From Rhodococcus sp. WMMA185 (GTDB taxonomy: Bacteria; Actinomycetota; Actinomycetes; Mycobacteriales; Mycobacteriaceae), in NCBI RefSeq assembly GCF_001767395.1, contig NZ_CP017014.1:1992501-2056500 (forward strand): a DNA stretch of 64,000 nt, read 5' to 3'. A program made the translations under genes and the position numbers. Below, piece by piece: positions 29,163 to 39,587 of the stretch. Positions within the stretch are counted from its first letter, which is position 1, and each line of letters opens with the position of its first letter. The notes below the pieces were generated by a model. It did not search any database and was not told where the DNA came from. It worked only from the letters and a program-made list of their open reading frames with translations.

Positions 29163-30686
29163 GTGGAACGTCAACGTGAGGCGTGGTCGGGACGGAGCGT
29201 GTTCATCCTGGCCGCGATCGGCTCCGCCGTCGGCCTGGGCAACATCTGGCGGTTCCCGGCCACCGCCTACGAGAACGGCGGCGGCGCCTTCATCATCCCG
29301 TACCTCTTCGCGTTGCTGACGGCGGGAATTCCGTTCCTGTTCCTCGACTACGCCCTCGGCCACAAGTTCCGGGGCTCGCCGCCGCTGGCGTTCCGCAGGC
29401 TGCACAAGCGTGCCGAAACCATCGGCTGGTGGCAGGTCGGTATCGCCTTCGTAATCGGTACGTACTACGCGGTGATCGTCGCGTGGGCGATCCGGTACTT
29501 CTTCTTCTCGTTCAACGAGGCGTGGGGCGACGACCCTGCAAACTTCTTCTCCAACGACTTCCTGAATCAGAACAGCGAGGCGAACGTCGCATTCGACTTC
29601 GTCCCCGGCGTCGCATTTCCACTGGTGGTGGTGTGGGTTCTGACGCTCGCGGTGCTCATATTCGGTGTACAGAAGGGCATCGGTGCGACAGCACGGCTGT
29701 TCGTCCCGTTGCTGATCGTCCTGTTCGCGATCCTGGTCGTGCGTGCACTCTTCCTCGAAGGGTCGGCCGCAGGGCTCGACGCCTTCTTCCGGCCGAACTG
29801 GTCCACACTGAGCGACCCGACCGTGTGGATCGCCGCGTACGGTCAGATCTTCTTCTCGTTGTCCATCGCCTTCGGCATCATGCTCACGTATTCCTCCTAT
29901 CTGGGACGTAAGACGGATCTCACCCGGTCCGGGCTCGTGGTGGCCTTCTCGAACAGCAGTTTCGAGATCCTCGCCGGGATCGGTGTCTTCGCGACACTCG
30001 GCTACATGGCCAACATCTCGGGGGTCGCCGTCAACGAGGTGGTCAGCGATGGAATCGGACTCGCGTTCATCGCGTTCCCGGCGATCATCTCATCCATGCC
30101 TGGCGGTCCCCTGTTCGGGATCCTGTTCTTCGGAGCCCTGGTACTCGCCGGTTTCACGTCGATGATCAGCATCGTCCAAGTCGTCGTCGCCGCCATCGAG
30201 GACAAGTTCGACATCGGTCGCGTACCGGCCGTCCTCGGCGTGGGTGGGGTCTCGGCAGTGATATCGATGCTGCTCTTCCCGACCGTTACCGGGTTGAACG
30301 TGCTTGATGTGGTCGACAACTTCGCCAACAACATAGGGCTCGTCGCAGCGGCACTGGTCGCCATCGTGGTGATCGCCTGGGTGCTGCGGCGCCTGACCAG
30401 CCTCGAAGATCACCTCAACTCGTTGTCGTCGTTCAAGCTCGGCTTCGCGTGGCGCTTGTTCATCGGCGTCATCACCCCCGCCGCGCTGGCGTACATGTTG
30501 ATCGACGAGACGATCGAACGCATACAGGACGGGTACGGGAATCTGCCCGGCGGCCTCGTCAATACGTTCGGTTGGGGTGCGCAGATCCTGGTGATCGTCC
30601 TTGCAGTGCTGTTGGCAAATGTCCGGTGGCGGCGCACGCACAATCCCGAAAACTTCGAACCGACGAAGGCTGGTACAAGAGTATGA
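29163..30686 (+). CDS. metP: NSS-family Na+-dependent amino-acid importer, copy 2 (MetP-like)
   Basis: A 507-aa LeuT-fold symporter and paralog of the copy at 26373. TM1 reads AAIGSAVGLGNIWRFPATAY, differing from copy 1 (GVGNIWRFPYVAY) right at the substrate/Na+ site, so substrate range or affinity may differ. The remaining differences cluster in the loops after TM3 and in the last TM segments. The start is the GTG at 29163 (VERQREAWSGRS). It is followed by an overlapping metS and a strong hairpin terminator. Confidence 0.93.
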   Translation: MERQREAWSGRSVFILAAIGSAVGLGNIWRFPATAYENGGGAFIIPYLFALLTAGIPFLFLDYALGHKFRGSPPLAFRRLHKRAETIGWWQVGIAFVIGTYYAVIVAWAIRYFFFSFNEAWGDDPANFFSNDFLNQNSEANVAFDFVPGVAFPLVVVWVLTLAVLIFGVQKGIGATARLFVPLLIVLFAILVVRALFLEGSAAGLDAFFRPNWSTLSDPTVWIAAYGQIFFSLSIAFGIMLTYSSYLGRKTDLTRSGLVVAFSNSSFEILAGIGVFATLGYMANISGVAVNEVVSDGIGLAFIAFPAIISSMPGGPLFGILFFGALVLAGFTSMISIVQVVVAAIEDKFDIGRVPAVLGVGGVSAVISMLLFPTVTGLNVLDVVDNFANNIGLVAAALVAIVVIAWVLRRLTSLEDHLNSLSSFKLGFAWRLFIGVITPAALAYMLIDETIERIQDGYGNLPGGLVNTFGWGAQILVIVLAVLLANVRWRRTHNPENFEPTKAGTRV

Positions 30687-30787
30687 GCATGTCTGCGATC
30701 GTGATGATGCTGATTGCCCTCACGTTGATATGGGGCGGCTTGGCGGCGAGCCTGACGGGCCTGCGCCATCACCCCGACGAAGAATAG
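30683..30787 (+). CDS. metS: Methionine/alanine importer small subunit, copy 2 (MetS-like)
   Basis: A 34-aa single-span peptide starting MSMSAIVMMLIALTLIWGGL and ending HHPDEE. It is almost the same as the copy at 26272 but with a more acidic tail. The ATG overlaps the metP stop as ATGA. Family knowledge from MetPS says such subunits are required for the transporter to work, so each metP having its own suggests both are functional. Confidence 0.88.
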   Translation: MSMSAIVMMLIALTLIWGGLAASLTGLRHHPDEE

Positions 30788-30802
30788 AGGCGGCTTCAAG
30801 CT

Positions 30803-30839
30803 GAGCGACCCACGTCCTCGACTCGGACGTGGGTCGCTC
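30803..30839 (+). terminator. Strong hairpin after metPS copy 2
   Basis: GAGCGACCCACGTCC (30803-30817) pairs perfectly with GGACGTGGGTCGCTC (30825-30839) around a 7-base loop. There is no T tract, as is common in actinobacteria. It separates metPS from the helicase gene. Confidence 0.75.
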
Positions 30840-30931
30840 GGCGTGAGACGGAAGCCGGTTCGGCCGACTAGACTATTTAGGCACTTTTGCAGCCGATCGG
30901 ATCTGCAGCCGAAGTAGTCAAGGAGACCTCA

Positions 30932-33214
30932 TTGCGCGACGAGGACGCGGCAGGCGACGAGCGCGAGTTCGAGCAGCAGTACGTGACGATGCTCTACACA
31001 CGACTGGACGGACTTCGCCGTTACACGGCGACCCGCCTGAGCCGCGTACTGCTCGAAAGCGGCGGGACCCCGCAGGCCCGGAGTGAGCGAGAGTCCTTCA
31101 ATCAGCTCTACACCGAAGACCTCGCCAAGTACGACGCCGCCGAGAACGGGCTCTGCTTCGGGCGCATCGACCTCGACGGCGAACACCGCTACATCGGGCG
31201 TCTCGGCATTCTCGACGAGGAAAACGACTACGAGACAATGCTTCTCGATTGGCGCGCACCACTTGCCCGCCCGTTCTACCTCGCCACACCCGCGGCTCCG
31301 GATGGCGTCTCGCGTCGACGGCATATTCGGACCCGAAGCCGCCGCGTGACGGCCATCCATGATGAGTACCTGGACCTGGAAGCCGCCGAAGCTGCCGGCG
31401 CAGTCACCGGTTCGGACGGTGTTGCGGGCGAAAGCGCACTGCTCGCAGCCTTGAACGCCGCGCGAACGGGTCAGATGAACGACATCGTCGAGACGATCCA
31501 AGGTGAGCAAGACGCCATCATTCGGTCCGAGCACAAGAGCGTGCTGGTGGTCCAGGGTGGTCCCGGAACCGGGAAGACCGCAGTCGCTCTACACCGCGCC
31601 GCGTACCTCCTCTACACCTACCGTCAGCAACTGGCGAAGGCCGGGGTCCTCATCATCGGCCCGAATGCGACGTTCCTGGACTACATCAGCCAGGTACTCC
31701 CGTCGCTCGGCGAGACGGGTGTGCTGCTGTCGACTATCGGCGACCTGTACCCCGGCGTTCAAGCCACCGTGCAGGACAGCCTCGAGTCCGGCGAGATCAA
31801 GGGCTCTCTCGACATGTTGGACGTTCTGAAGAAGGCGGTCCGGGATCGACAGGAAGTACCGTCGCGACCCGTCGAGTTGACGTTCGACACCTACCCGATC
31901 ACCCTCGACCGCAAGGTCGTCACGCGCGCCCGTGGCCGGGCGCGATCGTCTCGGCGCCCCCATAACCTTGCCCGACCGATCTTTGTCTCGGCGGTCATCG
32001 AAGCGCTGGCCCAGCAACTCGCAGACACCCTGGGCGCCAACGTCGTCGATGGCGGAAATCTGCTGAGTGCAGACGATATCGCCGACATGCGGGATGAGAT
32101 GCGCGAGGACCCGGAGATCATGGGGGCGATCAACGCTCTCTGGCCCGAACTGTCGCCGCAGCAGGTTCTCACCGAGTTGTACGCTTCACCGAAGCGCCTG
32201 GCCGACGCCACACCGAAGTTGCCCGAGTCTCGCCGCGCCTTGCTGCTACGCCCGCACACTCAGGGGTTCAGCGCCGCCGATGCTCCCCTCCTCGACGAAC
32301 TCGCCGAACTGCTCGGCGTCGACGACACCGCCGAACGCGAACGTGCCCGTCGGCAATGGAGAGCACAGATCGCCGACGCACAAGGCGCACTCGACATCCT
32401 GACCGGTTCGGCGCCGCAGGACCTCGAGGACGAGTTGGATCCCGAGATCCTCATGGCCTACGACCTTGTCGACGCCAGTCAATTGGCGAGGCGGCACGAC
32501 GTGGGGCGGCACCAAACCACGGCGGAACGTGCGGCCGGCGACCGCACGTGGACCTACGGTCACGTCATCGTCGACGAGGCTCAGGAGCTCTCGGAAATGG
32601 CCTGGCGAATGCTGATGCGTCGCATACCGAATCGCTGGATGACCCTTGTCGGGGATACGGCGCAGACCGGCGATCCCGCAGGCACGTCCTCATGGCAGAG
32701 AATTCTCGAGCCGTACGTGGCGAACCGCTGGAAGCTGACCGAACTTACAGTCAACTACCGCACGCCTGCTGAGATCATGACCCCGGCGCAGCGGCTACTC
32801 ACCGAGATCGACCCCGAACAGACGGCGCCCCGGTCGATTCGCGAGTCCGGCTCCCCACCGTGGGCCCTGCTGGTCTCGTCGAACGAGATGGCAGACACGC
32901 TGCGCGCGTGCGTGTCTCGCGAAACCGGCCCGGGTACGACTGCGGTGATCGCCGGCCACGACCTTGTAGCCGCTCTCTCGGATCTGGCTTCGGACAACGT
33001 CAGCGTCCTCACGGTGCGAGATATCAAGGGACTGGAGTTCGACTCGGTGCTCATTGCCGAACCCCAGGACATTCTCGAGGAGTCGCCACGCGGGATTAAC
33101 GACCTGTACGTCGCGCTGACACGCGCCACCCAGCGCCTCGGCGTGGTGCATGCCCGACCACTGCCCGAGGTGTTGTCCGACCTGGTGTCGGCAGAAGTCG
33201 CAGTGCAGCCGTGA
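30932..33214 (+). CDS. HelR/HelD-like RNA polymerase recycling helicase (SF1 UvrD-like)
   Basis: A 760-aa SF1 ATPase of the HelD/HelR type, which enters RNA polymerase channels and releases stalled enzyme. In Streptomyces and M. abscessus HelR helps resistance to rifamycins. An N-terminal charged helical arm (DEREFEQQYVTMLYTRLDG) is followed by Walker A GGPGTGKTAVALHR (about residue 210), VDEAQELSEMAW (motif II), LVGDTAQTGDPAG (III), KGLEFDSVLIAEP and YVALTRATQRLGV (VI). I chose the TTG at 30932 (LRDEDAAGD) because AAGGAG lies six bases before it; a TTG at 30887 lacks this. I saw no rifamycin-associated element upstream, so whether this is HelR or a housekeeping HelD is open. Confidence 0.88.
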   Translation: MRDEDAAGDEREFEQQYVTMLYTRLDGLRRYTATRLSRVLLESGGTPQARSERESFNQLYTEDLAKYDAAENGLCFGRIDLDGEHRYIGRLGILDEENDYETMLLDWRAPLARPFYLATPAAPDGVSRRRHIRTRSRRVTAIHDEYLDLEAAEAAGAVTGSDGVAGESALLAALNAARTGQMNDIVETIQGEQDAIIRSEHKSVLVVQGGPGTGKTAVALHRAAYLLYTYRQQLAKAGVLIIGPNATFLDYISQVLPSLGETGVLLSTIGDLYPGVQATVQDSLESGEIKGSLDMLDVLKKAVRDRQEVPSRPVELTFDTYPITLDRKVVTRARGRARSSRRPHNLARPIFVSAVIEALAQQLADTLGANVVDGGNLLSADDIADMRDEMREDPEIMGAINALWPELSPQQVLTELYASPKRLADATPKLPESRRALLLRPHTQGFSAADAPLLDELAELLGVDDTAERERARRQWRAQIADAQGALDILTGSAPQDLEDELDPEILMAYDLVDASQLARRHDVGRHQTTAERAAGDRTWTYGHVIVDEAQELSEMAWRMLMRRIPNRWMTLVGDTAQTGDPAGTSSWQRILEPYVANRWKLTELTVNYRTPAEIMTPAQRLLTEIDPEQTAPRSIRESGSPPWALLVSSNEMADTLRACVSRETGPGTTAVIAGHDLVAALSDLASDNVSVLTVRDIKGLEFDSVLIAEPQDILEESPRGINDLYVALTRATQRLGVVHARPLPEVLSDLVSAEVAVQP

Positions 33215-33305
33215 CATCCGTGCGTCCGTAACATCGGTGCGGCTGGGGATTCGATCCTCGGACATCCGATCCCCACGGCTCACTACGAGTGGCCGAACGA
33301 GCGAT

Positions 33306-33758
33306 TTACCGAACGGTATGGACAATCAGGACGTCTGATGTGGACTTGCGGGCCGCATCAGAAGGAACCGATCCCAGGAGCCGGCCGGTGAGAGTGTTGA
33401 GTCCCCGGTTACCGACTACCAACAGTCCTGCTTCCACCTCGTCGACCAGCTTCAACAAGGACTCCACCGGGCCACCGACGACCGCACGTTCCGTAACCTC
33501 CTTTGCACCTACGGCATGTGCGCGCTCCCTTGCCGTGCGCAGGATTTCATATGTCGGTGTCGAACCCATGATCTGATAGGCCTCGTCACCGAGTGCGTCG
33601 GCTGCCTGCCCGAGGTCCTTGGGGTCGGTCGGATGGTAGGCGCACGCGATGATCAATTCGGCACCGGCGTCACGTGCGATGGCAGCGGCCTTCTCGACGG
33701 CCAGAAACGATGACTCGGAGCCATCGGTTCCAACTACTACGGTCTGGTAGGCGCTCAT
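33306..33758 (-). CDS. Universal stress protein (UspA family)
   Basis: A 150-aa single-domain USP. The N-terminal VVVGTDGSESSFLAVEKA and C-terminal LLVVGNRGLNTLTGRLLGSVPSDAARK contain the nucleotide-binding GxxGxn-S pattern. Position between uvrA and uvrB matches Rv1636, a USP reported to bind cAMP, so a cyclic-nucleotide or ATP-binding role is plausible. The ATG at 33758 follows a good GGAGGA site; the open frame begins 6 codons earlier. Confidence 0.92.
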   Translation of the reverse strand: MSAYQTVVVGTDGSESSFLAVEKAAAIARDAGAELIIACAYHPTDPKDLGQAADALGDEAYQIMGSTPTYEILRTARERAHAVGAKEVTERAVVGGPVESLLKLVDEVEAGLLVVGNRGLNTLTGRLLGSVPSDAARKSTSDVLIVHTVR

Positions 33759-34004
33759 ACATTCCTCCATGTTCACGATGGTCGATTGACTTTATCGGTA
33801 CGGAGCAGATGCAGCTGTAAGACATGCCCAGATATCGGCGTGAGAGAGGTCAACTACTTCGTCCTGCCCGCTCGAACTCACGTACCGTACATATATGTGG
33901 CGTTGCTTCTCGCAGGACCTGCACTTTCGCCGATTCGATAGCCGTGCGGCACCGAGCTTCGCGCAACGGCGAGGCGGGAGCAGTAGCGGCGAGCCGGGTG
34001 CGGC

Positions 34005-35042
34005 ATGCGAGTAGCTGTAGTCGGCGGTGGAGTAATCGGACTGGCCACTACCTACTACCTACTCCAGTCGAATCACACCGTGAGGTGCTTCGAGAAGAAC
34101 CAGCCCATGTCGGAACGCTCACTCGGCTCGTCACGGATATTCCGATTGGCGCACCAAGATCCCGAGCTCGTCGCCATTGCATCGAAATCTCGTGCGCTAT
34201 TTGCTCAGTGGGAGATGCGTGGGGGGCCGATCGTAAGCGACTGCGGAACGGTTATCAGCGACGAAGAACTGGAGCCCTGGGTATCGAGCATGGCGGCCGC
34301 GGGCGCGAAGTATGAGATCGCTTCGTCGTCATCAACAAACACCCTCCGCCTTCCGACCCGGAAGCTCCCCAGCCACGCCCTGCTCGACCTCAGCGGCGGA
34401 GTCATCGACGTCGACAGAGTCAAGAGTTTGTTGACTGGCGCAACGGCAGCGGCAACGCACCTCGAGCAAGTCCGTGCTCTCGAACAACTTGCTCGAGGCG
34501 TTCGAATCTGGACCGAGAGTGGGCACGCCGATTTCGACACCGCAGTCATCACGGCGGGAGCAGGAACGCCCGAACTCGCGGCGCAAGTTGGTATGCATAC
34601 ACCCAGCGAAATGGAACATGCCTTACGGCTGACATTCCGCTTACGCGCGGGCGTCGAGAATCCTCAGTGCTGGATAGACAAGCCCTTTGACGGAGTCAGC
34701 ACCTATCAGCACGAGAACACCCGTGGGCAGTGGGCCGTGGGTGCTCACATGCCGATCGATGATGTGGCCTGGGAAGTCGGCCGCGATCACGCGGAGAAAG
34801 CCTCGGCCCGCGTTGTCCGCAACTATGTCGCATCAACACTCGATGACGTGGACCCCACCGAGATCGGAAGGGTCTACTGCACACACCCGAACCTGGGAGA
34901 CGGATTTCATTTCTTACGGGAAGGCGGCATTGTTGCCTTTTACGGTGACAACTTGTTCAAGATGGCACCCTTCGTAGGCAAAACACTCGCCGAAGCGATC
35001 GTGGATGGTTCCACCCCATCTCAGGCCGACCTCGCACACTGA
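34005..35042 (+). CDS. FAD-dependent oxidoreductase (sarcosine-oxidase/DadA-like)
   Basis: A 345-aa flavoenzyme with an N-terminal GxGxxG dinucleotide fold (MRVAVVGGGVIGLATTYYLL), followed by SLGSSRIFRLAHQD, the pattern of the monomeric sarcosine oxidase/NikD group that oxidises secondary or cyclic amines. A C-terminal APFVGKTLAEAI segment closes the FAD site. The covalent-flavin Cys of sarcosine oxidase aligns with Arg in GRVYCTHPN, with a Cys three residues on, so covalent attachment is uncertain. It is a single gene with no partner nearby; the substrate is unknown. A clear Shine-Dalgarno is lacking. Confidence 0.82.
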   Translation: MRVAVVGGGVIGLATTYYLLQSNHTVRCFEKNQPMSERSLGSSRIFRLAHQDPELVAIASKSRALFAQWEMRGGPIVSDCGTVISDEELEPWVSSMAAAGAKYEIASSSSTNTLRLPTRKLPSHALLDLSGGVIDVDRVKSLLTGATAAATHLEQVRALEQLARGVRIWTESGHADFDTAVITAGAGTPELAAQVGMHTPSEMEHALRLTFRLRAGVENPQCWIDKPFDGVSTYQHENTRGQWAVGAHMPIDDVAWEVGRDHAEKASARVVRNYVASTLDDVDPTEIGRVYCTHPNLGDGFHFLREGGIVAFYGDNLFKMAPFVGKTLAEAIVDGSTPSQADLAH

Positions 35043-35088
35043 AATCCTGCGCTGTGATGCTTGAAGCCCGTGCTGCTCCGCCCCGGCA

Positions 35089-37251
<2,163 letters not shown>

Positions 37252-37327
37252 ACAACAAGGCTAGGCGTAGGCACCGACATACTCACCAGCCAGCCGCCGC
37301 GTCGACGAAAACCGGTACATTCCCCTC

Positions 37328-37846
37328 ATGGAGGACGCTGGCCACCGCATTCACGCGCCGAAGATCGAGTACTTCGACCTCGTGGAGCGCACCAACACCG
37401 ATCCGAAGGGCTTTGTTCGTGCGGTCGATCACTACCGTGTCGAGCCCTGGGGGTTGTACATGGCACGAACATCCGACCACCGGCAGTTTCACTATCTCGA
37501 GTCGTGGCTGCTCCCCGATCTGGGAATCCGCGCGTCGATCTTCCACTATCACCCCTACCATGAACGCGACCAGGACCACTACGTCGACATCGGCACCTTC
37601 ACTCGCGGCGACCGCGTGTGGAAATCCGAGGATCACTATCTCGACCTCGTCATCCGAACCGGACGCGACACCGAACTCCTCGATGTCGACGAGTTGATGG
37701 AGGCGAACCGGCAGGGACTGCTGGACGGCGGGGCGGCCGAGCGGGCGGTGCTGTCCGCGACGACAGCCATAGACGGCATTGCCACCCACGGCCACGACCT
37801 CGGTCGATGGCTGGCGTCACTGGGGATGCCGATCACGTGGCGGTGA
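37328..37846 (+). CDS. DUF402 domain protein
   Basis: A 172-aa protein with the DUF402/FomD-like pattern: a beta-rich N-terminus (KIEYFDLVERTNTDPKGFVR, VEPWGLYMAR) and the core DLVIRTGRDTELLDVDELMEA with conserved Asp residues that bind divalent metal in characterised relatives, which are nucleoside-phosphate hydrolases. The gene lies between divergent uvrB and convergent coaE. Substrate not predictable. Confidence 0.82.
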   Translation: MEDAGHRIHAPKIEYFDLVERTNTDPKGFVRAVDHYRVEPWGLYMARTSDHRQFHYLESWLLPDLGIRASIFHYHPYHERDQDHYVDIGTFTRGDRVWKSEDHYLDLVIRTGRDTELLDVDELMEANRQGLLDGGAAERAVLSATTAIDGIATHGHDLGRWLASLGMPITWR

Positions 37847-37849
37847 CGC

Positions 37850-39103
37850 CTACGGCGACCACCCTGTTTGCTCCGCCCACTGAGAGGCCCGGTTGAAGGC
37901 GAGATCGAACCACGGCGCTTTCGCGTCCATGTAGGCATCTCTCGCATCCCGATCCGAAGTGTATGCTGCCGCTTTGTCTGCGGCACGCATCTTGATCGCT
38001 GAGTACTCAGCGCGAACCGCTTCGTCAGCGCGTAGCCAGTCGCGGAACAGAAGCGCGAACCGCTGCCCGGGCCACTCGGCGACGCGCACATGGATGTTCG
38101 CCGGTCGTGCCGGGTCTGCAGCCCCATGAATTCGCTTGCTCCACAGCGCCGGGTCGGTCTCTCCACCTTGGTACGTGGGCTTCGGGTCGTCGGCCGTGAT
38201 GTTGTCGATCCGGGGAAACCCAGCGGCGAGAAGAGATCCGGCGAGCTCGTCCGCTGTCTCCAGGCTCGCAACCGTGATCTGAATATCGATGACATCCTTG
38301 GCGGGTAGTCCGTCCACCGCCGTGGACCCGATGTGGTCGACACGTAGAGCGCGATCACCGCATGCGAGTTCGAGCCGGGCGATCAGCCTGCGCGCCTGCG
38401 CTGCCCATTGCGGATTCGGCGATGCGAGCACCCGCGGAGCGCTCACCACGGTTCCGGTGCGGATGTTGGACTCGAAGGGCACGAGCCGCTCGGACCACAA
38501 TGCCCGGACACTTGACTCGAGGGCGTCCGGTGCCCCGTTGTTGTCGAGCAGAATATCGGCAGCCGCCCGCCGCTGATCGTCGTCTGCCTGGGCAGCGATG
38601 CGAGACCGCGCGTCAGCTTCCGACATTCCCCGCGAGCCGACGAGTCGGCGCACCCGCTCTTCGGCTTCGACGGACACGATGAGCACCAGATGGAAAGCTG
38701 CGCCCAACCCATTCTCGACGAGCAACGGGATGTCCTGGACGAGCACCGCGTCCTCGGGCACCGATTCGATGATCTCCATCGTGCGCGCACCAACCAGCGG
38801 GTGGACTATCGAGTTCAGTGCGAGGCGCGATTCATCGTCCGCGAACGCCGTGGCTGCCAGGGCCTGACGGTCCAACTCCCCGTTCGATGTGAGGATCGCC
38901 TCGCCGAATCGATCGACCAGGGCCGCGAGGCCTGGGGTCCCGGGTTCGACGACCTCCCTCGCAATCAGGTCGGCGTCGACGATGACGGCCCCGAGTCCGG
39001 CAAGGACCTTCGACACGGTGGACTTTCCTGCTCCTATGCCTCCGGTGAGGCCGATTCTCAGCACGCTTCCCAGTGTTGCATCAAGGGAAGAGGGCACATC
39101 CAC
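37850..39103 (-). CDS. coaE: Dephospho-CoA kinase fused to GrpB/UPF0157 domain
   Basis: A 417-aa fusion. Residues about 14-200 are CoaE, the last step of CoA synthesis: P-loop GLTGGIGAGKSTVSK, DADLIAREVVEPGTPGL and QDIPLLVENG are present. Residues about 230-410 are a GrpB-like nucleotidyltransferase-fold domain (DHIGSTAVDGLPAKDVIDIQI). The same fusion occurs in mycobacteria (Rv1631), where the extra domain has been linked to solubility or regulation of CoaE. It sits 3 bp past the end of the convergent DUF402 gene. Confidence 0.95.
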   Translation of the reverse strand: MDVPSSLDATLGSVLRIGLTGGIGAGKSTVSKVLAGLGAVIVDADLIAREVVEPGTPGLAALVDRFGEAILTSNGELDRQALAATAFADDESRLALNSIVHPLVGARTMEIIESVPEDAVLVQDIPLLVENGLGAAFHLVLIVSVEAEERVRRLVGSRGMSEADARSRIAAQADDDQRRAAADILLDNNGAPDALESSVRALWSERLVPFESNIRTGTVVSAPRVLASPNPQWAAQARRLIARLELACGDRALRVDHIGSTAVDGLPAKDVIDIQITVASLETADELAGSLLAAGFPRIDNITADDPKPTYQGGETDPALWSKRIHGAADPARPANIHVRVAEWPGQRFALLFRDWLRADEAVRAEYSAIKMRAADKAAAYTSDRDARDAYMDAKAPWFDLAFNRASQWAEQTGWSP

Positions 39104-39521
39104 TGGCGGGTCGCGTCTCCGGCAACGGGTTACTGCCCGTGAGCATCTCCATCACCCACTACCCCTACAGACTCACCTGCCTCAGATAGCACATGGGTCT
39201 CGCATCTTCGATTAGGTTCGAAGACGCGCACCCGACCTACTACTTTCTCGACGAAGAGGAACGCCATGCGTGAGCACGACAATCAGATCGGTCGGCACCG
39301 CCTCGGGATTGCAGGCGGAGTACATTGCGTCGACCTTCCCGAGGTATCCCTCGCCCTCGCCCAGCATCGACGATCGCGGCTCATGGCGCTCGGAAGCCAT
39401 GGCCGGCACGCCTTCGGATCGATTCGCAGGCGCTCCGACGCGCAAACGTCACCCAACTATCGGATTCCCGCAACCGCAAGCTGAGCAACAGGGTCCGTTC
39501 GACAGGGCTCCGCCCATAGCA
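39104..39521. other. Intergenic stretch with an inverted repeat and an ambiguous small ORF
   Basis: Between coaE and the rpsA terminator. A near-perfect 10+10 inverted repeat (39202-39211 and 39218-39227; core TCTTCGA-6-TCGAAGA) lies about 40 bp before an AGAGGA ribosome-binding site. Two overlapping plus-strand frames follow: ATG 39266-39484 (72 codons) and GTG 39270. The latter has clearly higher GC at third positions over its first 50 codons but stays open through the terminator into rpsA. Either a frame-damaged small gene or chance; I recognise no family. Confidence 0.35.
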
Positions 39522-39557
39522 AAGACCCCGTTCCAGCAGTCGCTGGAACGGGGTCTT
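39522..39557. terminator. Bidirectional terminator downstream of rpsA
   Basis: AAGACCCCGTTCCAGC (39522-39537) pairs perfectly over 16 bp with GCTGGAACGGGGTCTT (39542-39557) around a 4-base loop. On the minus strand it is followed by TTTG, ending rpsA transcription. It would also work for plus-strand transcripts. Confidence 0.85.
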
Positions 39558-39587
39558 CGTTGTGACGCTGAGCGTCGGTCAGATCAA

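Noticed and set aside
30788-30931. Rifamycin-associated element upstream of the helicase
   Set aside because: No sequence close to the GGGGCTTGC inverted motif is present.
39205-39224. TCTTCGA-TCGAAGA repeat as a LexA box
   Set aside because: Spacing and half-sites differ from the actinobacterial LexA consensus.
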